Assembly: GCF_950295315.1 (NCBI RefSeq)
Contig: NC_080162.1
Span: 71,306,697 to 71,370,696 of the forward strand
From: Erinaceus europaeus
Taxonomy: Eukaryota > Chordata > Mammalia > Eulipotyphla > Erinaceidae
Direction of reading: 5' to 3'
Length of the DNA stretch: 64,000 bases
Every line of letters begins with the position of its first letter. Position 1 is the first letter of the stretch. The notes under the pieces were generated by a model. The model was not told the DNA's origin. It searched no databases and was given only the letters and a program-made list of their open reading frames with translations. Positions 11,938 to 23,150 of this stretch are shown piece after piece. The position numbers and the translations under genes were made by a program.

Positions 11938-12153
11938 GGGGCTGGGCAGTGGTGCATCTGGTTGAACACACACATTGCTATGTGCAAGGACCATGTTCAA
12001 GGCCCTGGTACCCACCTACAGAGGGAAAGCTTCATGAGCAGTGAAGCAGTGCTGCAGGTGTTTATCTTTCTCTCTCCCCCCCCTCTCTCTCTGACCCCTT
12101 ACTCAGTTTCTCTCTTATCCTATCAAATAAAATAAAGGTTAAAAGAATTTTTT
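11938..12153 (+). mobile_element. S2 SINE
   Basis: Forward: catctggttgaacacacaca to tatcctatcaaataaaata. Confidence 0.85.
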
Positions 12154-12269
12154 TAAAAAAAGGAAATAGTCTTACTGCTTAAACAACAAGCAAAAATTAC
12201 TATAATGCTGGCTTGAAAGCAGAGTAGAGATATTTTACTCCTTTGTCCTGCTTTTAGAAAATATCTGTC

Positions 12270-12425
12270 AGAGGCTAGGGAGATAGCATAATGATCATGC
12301 AAATGACCTTCATGCTTGAGGCTCTGAGCTTCCAGATTCAATCCCAGCACCACCATAAACCAGAGCTAAGCAGTGCTCTGGTGGGTAGTAGGTAGGTAGG
12401 TATGTAGGAAGGAAGGGAGGGAGGG
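12270..12425 (+). mobile_element. S3 SINE with GGTA/GGAA tail
   Basis: Forward: gagatagcataatgatcatg head, then a gtaggtaggtaggta-type repeat tail. Confidence 0.85.
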
Positions 12426-12479
12426 TCTACTTGTAGTTAAATGTAGGGAATTTTATTTTCTCTTAGGGGCTTAAAAAAA

Positions 12480-12640
12480 ACCCTATTTCCCATCCATACT
12501 CCCAGAGGAGATAAAGAATAGGGAAGCTTCCAATGGAAGGGATGGGACATGAAACTCTGGTGGTGAAAACTCTATGGAATTGTACTGTGTTATCTTACGA
12601 TCTTTTTAATCATTATTAAATCACTAATAAAACAAAACAC
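12480..12640 (+). mobile_element. LINE-like 3' end
   Basis: It ends cattattaaatcactaataa plus A-rich tail. The same terminus occurs inverted at 29952-30046, so it marks a dispersed element, most likely the L1 3' UTR of this lineage. Confidence 0.55.
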
Positions 12641-13071
12641 TTATCTCCTGGACTGGGATGGTCAGACAAACTTGAAAGATGTTTCTCCACTTTATTTGAG
12701 AATAAAGAAGCCAGGCTACCTGCTCACTCAGAACCCAGATTTTGAGACCTTGGCCAAATCTGGATATGCATTCCTTTATACAGAGCAGAGGGGCTCACCT
12801 GACCCAAGCAAGAAGAAACTGCCCACTATAACCTCTTTGCCCTGTGCTACAGATAACTGTGGCACCTGCCTAGCAGATGGCATTTCCTCTTGGCAGGCAG
12901 CAGTTTGCATAGCTGGCCTAAGGAATGCTGGGGATAATCCCTTTGTTTGTTTCTCTATAAACCAAGGCCCCTTTTCTCTGTCCAATTCCTGACCTAGAAT
13001 CTCAGACCCATAGGGTTTATGTAGATGGTGAGTTAGGAGTCTGGGCAAAGCTATATGTCAGAAACTACAGT

Positions 13072-13205
13072 TCAGGAGTTGGCGCAGTGGAAGAGGGCAG
13101 GACTTAACAAACATGAAGTTCTGAGTTAGAAGTTTGACACAAGCACTAAATTTGCCAAAGTGGTGCACTGGTTCTCTTTCTTTCACTAGTAAATAATATA
13201 TATGT
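13072..13205 (+). mobile_element. S4 SINE, diverged
   Basis: Forward: ggagttggcgcagtggaag head and gtggtgcactggttctctt end. Confidence 0.6.
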
Positions 13206-13520
13206 ATATGTACATTTTTAAACATAGAATCACAACCCTAGTCAAAACCATGACAAGCCAGGCCCTAGTGCACACTACTTAGGTTAGTGTTTCTGACTCC
13301 GATTTCTTTTACCCAAGAAGATAATAAACTGAATCCTAAGGCTTTTATAGGACCCTCACTTCAGGACTTTCCTGGGTCCTCACTTTAAGAGCCACTGTTA
13401 CTTCTTCTGTCCCTGAGAATCGTACTGGCTTCTTGAAGAATTAACCTTCTGTATCTGCCTGATTTCCTGAGCTTTTAGAACCCTTCCTGCTTCCCTATGT
13501 CACATTCTGTGATCTTGCCT

Positions 13521-13849
13521 TTTTTTTTTTTTTGCCTCCAGGGTTATTGTTGGGGTTTGGTGCAAATCCACTACTCCTGGAGGCCATTCCTTTTTTTGTT
13601 GCCCTTGTTTTATCATTGTTGTGGTTATTATTATTGTTTTTATTTATGTCATTGTTATTGGATAGGACAGAGAGAAATTGAGAGAGGAGGGGAAGGCAGA
13701 GGGGGGAGAGAAAGATAAGACACCTGCAGACGTGCTTCACCACTTGTAAAGCGACCCCCCTGCAGGGGGAGCTGGAGGCTCAAACCAGGATCCTTACACT
13801 GGTCGTTGTGCTTCCTGCGCTTAACCCACTGCACTACCTCCTGACGCCC
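13521..13849 (-). mobile_element. S1L SINE with TSD
   Basis: Inverted. gatcttgcct is repeated at 13511-13520 and 13851-13860. A few bases of the extension are deleted. Confidence 0.92.
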
Positions 13850-14101
13850 GGATCTTGCCTTTCTAACCCTACCTTACTTGATTTCCAGAAGCCCCAGTCA
13901 CTTTCTGTGGTTGCACCAGCTTGATGTTCTAGCATTGGGTTCACTGGGCTGTCATCACTGCCCTCTCTAGCACAACCCAGCATGGCGCACCACCAATGTC
14001 ACCTTTCCTGACACTCTGCTAAAGATGGTCCATCTTAAAGCTTCTGTACAGAAAACATATGAGGAACCTTTTTTTTGAAAACAGAATAAACAAAATACTG
14101 A

Positions 14102-14638
14102 GACTGGGAGGTAGTTCACCCAGTAGAGCATGTATTTGAGGCCCCAGATTTGAGTTTTGGAACCAAATGTAGTGCCATGAATGGTACTGGGGAAGCTCTG
14201 TGGATGGTGGAGCAGTGCTGTGCTTTCTCTTCCCCTTTCCCAATCTTTTTTTTTTTAATATTTATTTAATTATTTATTCCCTTTGGTTGCCCTTGTTGCT
14301 TTATTGTTGTAGTTATTATTGTTGTCATTGTTGTTGTTGGATAGGACAGAGAGAAATGGAGAGAGGAGAGGAAGACAGAGGGGGAGAGAAAGACACGTGC
14401 AGACCAGCTTCACTGCTTGTAAAGCGACTCCCCTGCAGGTGGGGAGCCAGGGCTCGAACCCAGATCCTTAAGCCGGTCCTTGTGCTTTGCGCCACCTGCG
14501 CTTAACCTGCTGCACTACAGCCCGACTCCCTCCCTTTCCCAATCTTATAGATGTCTGAAAATGAATGAAAAAGGTGGCCCAGGAGCAGTCGTATCATACA
14601 CATGTGAGGTCACAGCGCCACAAAATAATAATACCAAA
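14102..14638 (+). mobile_element. S5 SINE split by S1
   Basis: The first half is 14102-14247 (gaggtagttcacccagtaga) and the second 14547-14638 (ggcccaggagcagtcgtatc); the S1 at 14248-14531 interrupts it. Confidence 0.7.
14248..14531 (-). mobile_element. S1 SINE nested in S5
   Basis: Inverted. Flanked by ccctttcccaatctt at 14233-14247 and 14532-14546. Confidence 0.93.
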
Positions 14639-14764
14639 AGACTAACATATTCTCCATTTGAATTCCTTAGTCATACATATGCTGCTACCACAATTCCACA
14701 ATTTAATCATATATGGGGACCTTTAGTATGGAGTGTGGGAGAAGGTCTTAAGCAAGTATGATCC

Positions 14765-14802
14765 GTGTGTGTGTGTGTGTGTGCGTGTGTGTGTGTGTGT
14801 GT
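14765..14802 (+). repeat. (GT)n microsatellite
   Basis: 38 bases with one GC interruption. Confidence 0.97.
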
Positions 14803-15365
14803 CATAAATTCTCTGAGGAAGCATTCCCAAAATCTGATTATTGGTGATAATAGGAAGAGTAGAACTAGGCTTCAGGGCACCAGAGGAAAAAGTGTTTTAC
14901 CGAGTTCTTTTTTGCATCTTTTGATTTTGTACCAAAATTCTGTATATACTTGTAAACTTTTTCAGATCTCTGTCTGGTAAATGAAATTTGCTCAGACTTT
15001 TAAGTAGAAAAAGTTTTGGTATGTGGGTGCCCACAACTCAGCTACTTAGGCAGCTCCCTGGGAGATCAGGTTGTGTGTATCTTTCATTACACTTGGTTCC
15101 GTCATTCATTTATATAGCAAATCTTTATCTGATGCCTACTCTAATCCAATCCTGAGGGATTAGGTAAATCTTGTGGAAAGGTGCTATTCAAATTGTCTAC
15201 CCCTAGAAAGAGAAATTTCTCTGACAGAAGGGGGGAGGTGGTTCTAGATAGAAGGAATAACAAGAGTAAAGATCTGATGGTGGCCAGTGCCCACCATTGA
15301 AGAAATACAGCAGGGAAGATAAGGCAGGCAGGTCACCAAGTTTGAATATAGACTATATATACATT

Positions 15366-15422
15366 TTTAGATCTGTTTTATTTATGATACATTAGTTTCA
15401 CATAAGACAAAGAAGTCAGAGC

Positions 15423-15454
<32 letters not shown>

Positions 15455-15620
15455 GGAAGATTAGCATGGTCCCTGCACAAGAATAACGTGCAAATTCATG
15501 AAGCATTCCATATTTAAAAAAAGAAGTCAGAGCACTACTCCAGTACATGTGGCACAGGGGGTCAAACTCAGAACCTCAGACATGCAAATCCAGTACTCTG
15601 CCAATTTAGCTATTTTCCCA
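15366..15620 (-). mobile_element. S8 SINE hosting the U6 pseudogene
   Basis: Both halves, before 15409 and after 15520, align to the S8 pattern seen at 16785-16937, so the U6 copy landed in a pre-existing element. Confidence 0.6.
15423..15515 (+). pseudogene. U6 snRNA retropseudogene, 5'-truncated
   Basis: The sequence from gcagcacatatactaaaat through cattccatattt matches U6 snRNA from about position 13 to its 3' end. About 12 bases of the 5' end are missing, which removes the gamma-cap stem. Most differences from U6 are CpG-type decays. It is followed by an A run and flanked by a 14-base direct repeat (aaagaagtcagagc, 15409-15422 and 15520-15533), the mark of LINE-driven insertion. It lacks an upstream promoter and is not expected to be expressed. 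Confidence 0.93.
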
Positions 15621-15657
15621 GTATATATATATATACACACACACATATATATATACA
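15621..15657. repeat. AT/AC compound microsatellite
   Basis: (TA)n(CA)n(TA)n run between two SINEs. Confidence 0.9.
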
Positions 15658-15780
15658 CTTTATTTTTTAGAGAGCGTGCAAGACATGTCTTAGCTTTGGC
15701 ATACATGTTACTGGAATTGAATTCAGGACCTCATGAATGCAAGCAAGTTCAGCAGTACCTGATATGTCCCTTCCTGGACC
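15655..15780 (-). mobile_element. S4-like SINE, old
   Basis: Weak inverted match: ggaattgaattcaggacctc. Confidence 0.45.
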
Positions 15781-15799
15781 CAGAATACATTTAAAAAAT

Positions 15800-15915
15800 T
15801 TTTCTTTTTATTTATTATTGGATAGAGACAGGGAGAAATTGAGAGGGGAGAGAAAGAGATAAAGAGACACCTGCAGCCCTCCTTCACCACTCTTGAAGCT
15901 TCCCCCCTGCAGGTG
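15800..15915 (-). mobile_element. S2 SINE, left part (split by LTR)
   Basis: Inverted tail and body up to ccctgcaggtg; the head resumes after the LTR. Confidence 0.85.
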
Positions 15916-16631
15916 TGTTGGGGTCTCTGGCAGGGTGATCTCCAGGGGAAAGGTAACAGACCAGTTCTTTCTCACTTGCCAAGAGACGACACGAAGTAAA
16001 AGACACCACCAGGGAGATCTACAGCGTGCTCAGACCTCAGATCTGAAGTCTCAGGTTCAGGTCTCGTTTATTAGCAGGTGGACATGAGTTAAATAGAAAA
16101 CCAAACAAAGGGAATTATTGAAATATGTCAGAAATGACAGATTTCTTAAAGGTCAGCTTGCCCCTATGGTAGGGCGCTGGTATGACAAGAATTGATGCAG
16201 ATACATAAAGGTCAAGATAATTAGTCTCCTGATGCAGGCATTTAATTACCCAAAGGTGTTGGAGGAGAGGAGAGGGGTTGAACCAGTTAAGGCAAGATAG
16301 AGAGAAGATAAGCAAGGTTTGATGCAAACTGAGGACATCAAAGGGCACTGCTAGGAGTGTGTGATAAGGTGTGTTCTTCTGTGATCAGAAAGTAAGGTGA
16401 CTTTGAGTAAGTGAATCTTAAAGTAGGCGGCCATGTGGCCTGCAGTTAATGGGGAGAAGTATTGGGGTTTCTGTGGGCCTGAGAGTCAAGAAGGAAAGAA
16501 CTAAGTCTGAGTTTCTCCCCTTTTGCTCACCTCGGTTGAGAGAGACTAACCAAGAGGGTATCTTCTCAGACCTCCATCCAAGGATGAGGAGTTCTCCCTA
16601 AGCTCTGTCAAGCTTACACATAGTCCCAACA
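15916..16631 (-). mobile_element. Solo-LTR-like element, 716 bases
   Basis: It begins TGTTGGGG and ends CCCAACA, giving the TG...CA ends and short inverted termini of a retroviral LTR. On the minus strand AATAAA (complement of 16067-16072) would be its polyadenylation signal. No internal retroviral sequence adjoins it. It splits an S2. The flanks share a 21-base exact repeat rather than the usual 4-6 base TSD, which is odd. Confidence 0.65.
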
Positions 16632-16739
16632 TTGTGAAGCTTCCCCCCTGCAGGTGGAAACCAGAGGTTTGAACCTGAGTCCTTGTGCACTGTGAGGTGT
16701 GCACTTAACTAGGTATGTCACTGCCTGACCCCCCCCCCC
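16632..16739 (-). mobile_element. S2 SINE, right part
   Basis: It repeats 21 bases of the left part, then gives the inverted S2 head and a C9 run. Confidence 0.82.
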
Positions 16740-16784
16740 GAATACATTTTATGTTAAAAATTACATCAGCTATTAGGCTTTTAT

Positions 16785-16937
16785 GAGATTCATTTTATTT
16801 ATACTTATAAGAGAGAGTTTCACATGAGACAGAGAGAATGAGAGAGGAGCACCACTCCTGCATATGCTGGGGATTAAATCAAAAGCCTTAGGTATGCAAG
16901 GTCAGCCCTCTACCAGTTGAGTCATTTCCCCAGCCAC
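16785..16937 (-). mobile_element. S8 SINE
   Basis: Inverted: agagtttcacatgagacaga to gagtcatttccccagcc. Confidence 0.65.
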
Positions 16938-17359
16938 CAATTACTAAGCTTTAAGCTTTAAAAATAGTCTTTATCAAATGGAGCTAGAATTTTTGGTATG
17001 GAATAATAGAATCATCCAGTGAGAGAGGAGGGAGATTAGGAAGAGGCTGGGTATGATATGGAGGGGATGTAGTTCATCAGTTGATATTTTTGAAGCAAGT
17101 TGATGGGAACATGAGAGTCCTTACACTGCTTTTTCTGTTTTTCATATGTTTGAAATGTTTATAATATTAAGTAAAAATTATACCCCTGAAATCATATGAT
17201 TGTGTAAACCTGTATTAGATAAATATTAGCAAAATTAGATCAATAATACATTAGCAAAACTTTTAAAATAAATAAAAACATTAAATAAAATATAAATGGT
17301 GTTATAGCAAAAATAGTGCATGTGCAGTGATCATAGCTGTATAAAAGTAGGCATGCAGC

Positions 17360-17502
17360 AGCCTGGGAGGCACAGTAGATAAAGCAGTGGCCTCTCAAGC
17401 ATGAGGTCCTGGGTTTGATCCGTGGCATCATATACACCAGAGTAAGTGATGCTCTGGTTCTGTCTCCCTCCACTTCTCCTTCTTTCATAAATAAATAAAT
17501 AG
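17360..17502 (+). mobile_element. S4 SINE
   Basis: Forward: gcacagtagataaagcagtg to ttcataaataaataaatag. Confidence 0.85.
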
Positions 17503-17589
17503 GCATGGATATGGGAAAGGTATTCTGATTATTCTGGCATGGTAAGATGATTTCCAGATTCTCTATATTGTTAGGGATTTTACTTACTT

Positions 17590-17719
17590 TTTGTTGTTAT
17601 TCACCAGCACTGCTCAGTTTCAGTGCTGGCTTACGGTGGTGCTAGGATTGAACCTGGGAGCTCAGAGCCTCATGTTTTAAAGTCATTTGCATAGCCACTC
17701 TGCTGTCTCCCCAGTCCCA
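17590..17719 (-). mobile_element. S3 SINE
   Basis: Inverted: agcactgctcagtttcag to ctctgctgtctccccagtc. Confidence 0.78.
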
Positions 17720-18087
17720 CATACAAACTTCTACAGGAAGACTGGGAGTGATTGTCTCCCATGGCACAGTCTCTCACTACATAAGCCATTCTTTCAAAAT
17801 GTGTATCTCTGTGTGAATATTTATGTTAATGCCATATGGGAATCATGGGTCTGTGTGTGTGACTCCTTGACTGTTCATGCTTTGAGAAGCTAATAATTAG
17901 TGCCTGATATATGGCTAGTATCTGGTAAATAAATGTCTGTGTTCTGTGCTAGTGAATGTCAGTGGTGTCTGTCCCTGGTAAGGAAGAGTACAGGACAGAC
18001 AGACAAAAAGGGCCCTTTGATGAAGATACTCCAAGAATCAGGTAGAAAGAATTAAGATAGAAGAGTTTCAAAAGTCAGATAGAAAAT

Positions 18088-18292
18088 TGGGGCTGGGTAG
18101 TGGTGCACCTGGTTGATTTGCATATTACAATGTGTAAATCCAGGTTCAAGCCCCCAGTCACCACCTGCAGGAGGGAAGCTTCACAAGTGATGAAACAGTG
18201 CTGCAGGTGTCTCTCTGTCTCTTTCCCTCTTGATCTCCCCTCTCAATTTCTCTCTGTCTCTATCCAAAATAAATAAGTATTATATATATATA
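18088..18292 (+). mobile_element. S2 SINE
   Basis: Forward: gtgcacctggttgatttgca; the tail ends in a (TA)n run at 18279-18293. Confidence 0.88.
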
Positions 18293-18468
18293 TGAGAGAG
18301 AGATGTAGAATTGACACCATTTACTCCAAAAAATGCAAATGCCAAAAGGAGAACTGAATGATTAATGTGTTTGTCACATATGTTTATACAAGATTGCTAC
18401 TGTTGTTTTTTGGAACTGGGGCTTCACTGCTCCAGGATGATTTTTTTTTTCATATAGAAAGAGAGACG

Positions 18469-18706
18469 GGGAGCCGGGCGGTGGCGCAATGGGTTAAGTG
18501 CACATGGCATGAAGCTCAAGGACCGGCATAAGGATCCCAGTTCGAGCCCCCAGTTCCCCACCTGCAGGGGAGTTGCTTCACAAGTGGTGAAGCAGGTCTG
18601 CAGGTGTCTATCTTTCTCTCCCCCTCTCTGTCTTCCCCATCTCTCTCGATTTCTCTCTGTCCTATCCAACAACAACGACAGCAATAACAACAAGGACAAC
18701 TAAAGA
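18469..18706 (+). mobile_element. S1 SINE
   Basis: Forward, short tail (caataacaacaaggacaac). It interrupts an unassigned minus-strand repeat ending near 18850. Confidence 0.92.
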
Positions 18707-18933
18707 GAAAGGAAAGAAGGGAGAAAGAAAGGAAAGAGAGGGAAAGACACCATAACACCAAAGCTTCCCCTAGTGAGGTGGGGGCCAGACTGGAACCTGA
18801 GTAGTAGTTTATGACAAAGCAGGCACCTTCCTAGTTGAGCTAACTTGTGGGCCCACAAGAAGGTTACCAAAAAGGATGATGGAAAAAGGAAGTGGGGGCC
18901 CCTGTTTGTGTAAGTCCCCAGTCAGGACTCTAA

Positions 18934-19107
<174 letters not shown>

Positions 19108-19269
19108 TAAATGTATCACGTTCACTTCATTTTGTTAGACCATCACTTTCTCAGATATAGCTCTCTGGCTCTGGCTCATGGGATCTTTCCACCATACCTA
19201 AAACTTGAGCATTTATAGAAGTAAATTTTTGAATTGCTTTGGATGCTGTTAACAAAACATCAGGAGTGA

Positions 19270-19380
19270 GGCCAGCAAAAAGCTCACTTGGATAATGCAC
19301 TGCTTTGCCATGTGCAAACCCGAGGTTTAAATCTAGCTCCCACTGCACTGAAGAAAACATCAATACTGTGGTTTGTTTGT
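19270..19380 (+). mobile_element. S7 SINE, diverged
   Basis: Forward: ggataatgcactgctttgcc, followed by cactgaagaaaacatcaata. Confidence 0.65.
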
Positions 19381-20017
19381 CGTTCATGATTTTACTGGGG
19401 GGTTAATTGTATCGTTTAGGTGTTGACAAATTGATGCAATTTCTTATCTCACTATGATTGGTGTGTGCAAGACACTCTCACCTCCAACTTGGGTCCTTTT
19501 CCACCATCATGCACCAGGACTCCAAGACCCCCTCCCCCAATATTTTGTTTTTTTCCCTCAGTCTTCCTCTACCTGTCCTGAAACCCTGGAGATGACCATG
19601 AAAAAAAAAGTCAGCAAGAGAACTACTTGTGTCCGTATCTCCTACTAATCTGAGATATTCTGTTTCATTGTGTTCACAACCTCATTTAGTTATAGTAATT
19701 TTGGTTTTGAGCTAATCTTGGTTTATAAGACTATAAGTATTTTAGAGGTACAGTTTCATACGTCTGCACCACACCCACCACCTGAGTACAGCTATTCTTC
19801 CATCAAAGTCCATTGGAGCCCCTCTACCCTCTACCCCCCCCCCCCACAGCTCCCTTTGGTAACCTATGTTCTACAGATTGAGTCTAAAAACTTATCTTGA
19901 CTTGACCTTACATCTTCCTTTGCTTGTTTGTTTACCCATATGAGTGAAATCATTCAGTATTTTCCATTAAGTTTAAGTTCATTTAGTATTTATTTCTTTT
20001 TCCTTCTTTTTTAAATT

Positions 20018-20113
20018 AGTTTATTTTTTACCAGAGCACTTCTCACCTCTGGCTTATGGTGGTACAGGGGATTGAACCTGCACTTTGGAGCTTTAGTCAT
20101 GAGAGTCTCCCCC
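20018..20113 (-). mobile_element. S3 SINE, head truncated
   Basis: Inverted: accagagcacttctcacctc, stopping at atgagagtctc. Confidence 0.78.
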
Positions 20114-20229
20114 ACCCTCCTTTAGTCTTTCTTATACTTGTTTGGTAGTAGTGAATTCCTTTAACTGTTGTTTATCTGAAAACCTCTTCATCTCTCAAAT
20201 CTGATTGACAACTTACCGATAAGAGTGTT

Positions 20230-20445
20230 TTTTTTTTTTTTTGCTATTGCTATTGCTGTTGTTGGATAGGACAGAGAGAAATTGAGAGAGGGGGAGGGAA
20301 AGATACACACCTTCAGACCTGCTCCACCATTTGTGAAGCAACCCCCCTGAAGGTGGGGAGCCAGGGGCTTGAACCGGGATCCTTGTGCTAGTCCCTGCAC
20401 TTTGCTCTGTGTGCTTAATCCAGTGCGCCACTACCTGGCACTCCC
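20230..20445 (-). mobile_element. S1 SINE, short tail, with TSD
   Basis: Inverted; the caagggcaac part is missing. Flanks ataagagtgtt and ataagagtatt (20219-20229, 20446-20456). Confidence 0.88.
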
Positions 20446-20991
20446 ATAAGAGTATTCTTGGGTGAAGTTCTTTTCCATTTAAAGCTTGTTGCATTCTCAT
20501 CCTTTAAAGAATTAAAGTCAAAACTCTGAGTATTCTCTGCTGATGTGAGAGACTGGGCATAGAGATTATCATTTTTATTTTTATGATCTTGGGTCCAAAT
20601 AAACAAAAAATAGAGAATCAATGTCTGTACATGTGTGTATGTGTGAAGAGAAGACATTTTTTCATATAACAATTTTTTTTGCTTAAGACACTAAAAGGTG
20701 TGTATTTTCTATACTGTTTTGATTTTTGAGCAATGCACATATCTTTTATATTCAACAATTTTAAAAAGCTAAACACAAAATAGAGGGTCTATTTGTATAT
20801 CAAAGTAATAACATCTTCACATGCAAAACAGTTAATTCAAGTAACTTTTGGGCATAATACTGTTGAAATTCTAATTCCAAACATCATCATCAATTAGAGA
20901 AGTAAAATTATAAATGTCAAATGGGAAAGTGTGTCTAGGGAGAGGATGGAGGGAGTAAAATGTTCAGGTTAAGCTTGATAGCCTTGACTGA

Positions 20992-21129
<138 letters not shown>

Positions 21130-21211
21130 TAAGATTTATTTATAAACCCTGTGATTTACTTATTTACAGAGAGAAAGAAAGACAAAAAGGAGTGAAACTA
21201 CCAGGTATGCT

Positions 21212-21420
21212 TGCTGGGTTGGAGGAATAGCTCAGCTGGTAGGGCACCTGCCTTGCTGTATGCATGGCTGAGGTTCAAATCCTGGTACCACATGGGACCA
21301 TTACAGCACACTGGGGGTAGAGTCTCTTCTTCTTTTTCTGCCTCTGTTTTTCTGTGTTTGAATGAAAAAATGGTGAGGAGTACTGAGATTGTGCATGCAT
21401 GAGGTCCTAGCTTATAAAAG
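21212..21420 (+). mobile_element. S5 SINE with well-kept tRNA-like head
   Basis: aatagctcagctggtaggg (A box) and ggttcaaatcc (B box) are clear; the body ends gtgcatgcatgaggtcc. Confidence 0.75.
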
Positions 21421-21701
21421 ACTGTGTTAAAATACACGTTTTGAGTCATGAAGTCTTTTAATTATTTAATGTGTCCAAACTCATTTTGACCACTACTTTA
21501 AGATATACGTTATGATGAAAATCTTGACTTATATAATGAATGGCCTTTGAAACTTAAAAAAAAAGTGACAGTGACAAATAAAAGAGCATGTTGTGTGTGG
21601 CCAGAGAGCCACTACCCTTAGCCATAAAGGAACTGAGTACTCCATTCAAGTCACAGGCTCCAAATTGTTGCTGGATGTTAAGATGTTGAAACAGGAAATC
21701 A

Positions 21702-21968
21702 CATGGCGCAAAGCGCAAGGACCAGCTTAAGGATCCTGGTTCGAGCCCCCGGCTCCCCACCTGCAGGGGAGTCGCTTCACAGGCGGTGAAGCAGGTCTGC
21801 AGGTGTCTATCTTTCTCTCTCCCTCTCTGTCTTCCCCTCCTCTCTCCATTTCTCTCTGTCCTAACAATGGTGACATCAATAACAACAACAATAATAACTA
21901 TAACAACAATAAGAAAACAAGGGCAACAAAAGGGAAAATAAATAAATATTTTTAAAAAAATTTTAAAG
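21702..21968 (+). mobile_element. S1 SINE, 5'-truncated, with TSD
   Basis: It begins at catggcgcaaagcgcaag, missing about 40 bases including the A box. caggaaatca flanks it at 21692-21701 and 21969-21978. Confidence 0.92.
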
Positions 21969-22315
21969 CAGGAAATCAGCCTATGAACACCAACCACAAT
22001 GTTAGTGTTTCTTCCAGCCTCTAGTGAGAATGAAGTTACTGACAGAAAACCAGAGATGAGTACAGGTAGTCCTGCAAGCCTCCCATTAGACAGTTAGGTT
22101 TCCTGCTCAGTCTCCTCTCTCCTGGCTGGTTCTCTATCCATGGGCCTCTCCTCCAGAAGGCATCAGAGGAGGAATCAGTGCAGAGTGTGTTGTAACTGTA
22201 ATCGTACTAAACCAGCATCTCTTGAGCACTCACCATGCATTGTTCTGTGACTGCATTGTCCAGTATGGTAACCACCAGCCACATCTGGCTATTTAATAAA
22301 ATGTAAATTAGTTGG

Positions 22316-22462
22316 AAACTGGTCAGTGGCACACCTGATGTATTACCATGCACAAGGACCTGGGTCTAAGGCAGTGTTACAGATGTCTCTCTGTCTCCAC
22401 TTCCCCTGCTTGATTTCTCTGTCTCTATCAGTAAATAAAAAATATTTAAAAAATTAAAAATA
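22316..22462 (+). mobile_element. S2 SINE, internally deleted
   Basis: Forward, lacking the block that contains cacctgcaggggg. Confidence 0.7.
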
Positions 22463-22463
22463 A

Positions 22464-22702
22464 GGGAGTCGGGCTGTAGCGCAGCGGGTTAAGCGCAGGT
22501 GGCGCAAAGCACAAGGACCGGCATAAGGATCTCAGTTCGAACCCCGGCTCCCCACCTGCAGGGGAGTCGCTTCACAGGCGGTGAAGCAGGTCTGCAGGTG
22601 TCTATCTTTCTCTCCTCCTCTCTGTCTTCCCCTCCCTCTCTCCATTTCTCTCTGAACTATCCAACAACAACAACAACAATAATAAATACAACAATAAAAC
22701 AA
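22464..22702 (+). mobile_element. S1 SINE, first unit of tandem dimer
   Basis: The copy stops at aataaaacaa and is followed at once by the start of the second unit. It shares with it the rare variants cgggctgtag and ttcgaaccccggctcc. Confidence 0.92.
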
Positions 22703-22985
22703 GGGAGTCGGGCTGTAGTACAGCGGGCTAAGCGCAGGTGGCGCAAAGCACAAAGACTGGCATAAGGATCCCGGTTCGAACCCCGGCTCCCCACCTGCAG
22801 GGGAGTCGCTTCACAGGTGGTGAAGCAGGTCTGCAGGTGTCTATCTTTCTCTCCTCCTCTCTGTCTTCCCCTCCCTCTCTCCATTTCTCTCTGTCCTATC
22901 CAACAACAACAACAACAACAACAATAATAATTACAACAATAAAAAACAAGGGCAACAAAAGGGAAAAAATAAAATATTTTTAAAA
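22703..22985 (+). mobile_element. S1 SINE, second unit of tandem dimer
   Basis: Period to the first unit is 239 bases. A further tail remnant (acaacaacaagggcaac) follows at about 22995-23035. Confidence 0.92.
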
Positions 22986-23074
22986 AAATTAAAAAACAAC
23001 AACAAGGGCAACAAAAAGGGAATAAATAAATAAAATAAATATAAAAATCAAAAAAATAATTAAAAATAAATAAT

Positions 23075-23150
23075 ATAAGAAAGGCCACTGGTCCCAGTGG
23101 AGTTGTCATGCAGACACAAAACCCCAGCAATAACACTGCTGGCAAAATAA
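23075..23150 (+). mobile_element. S1L 3' extension fragment
   Basis: It carries the block cccagcaataacactgctgg, the end of an S1L without its head, downstream of the S1 dimer. Confidence 0.6.

Noticed and set aside
21212..21290. Possible tRNA gene (A and B boxes visible)
   Set aside because: The acceptor stem does not pair, the anticodon arm is not formed, and the sequence continues into the S5 SINE body.
22657..23145. 162-codon minus-strand frame with apparent membrane-like segments
   Set aside because: It is the translation of two SINEs; the Val/Cys/Tyr repeats come from the CAA-type tail.
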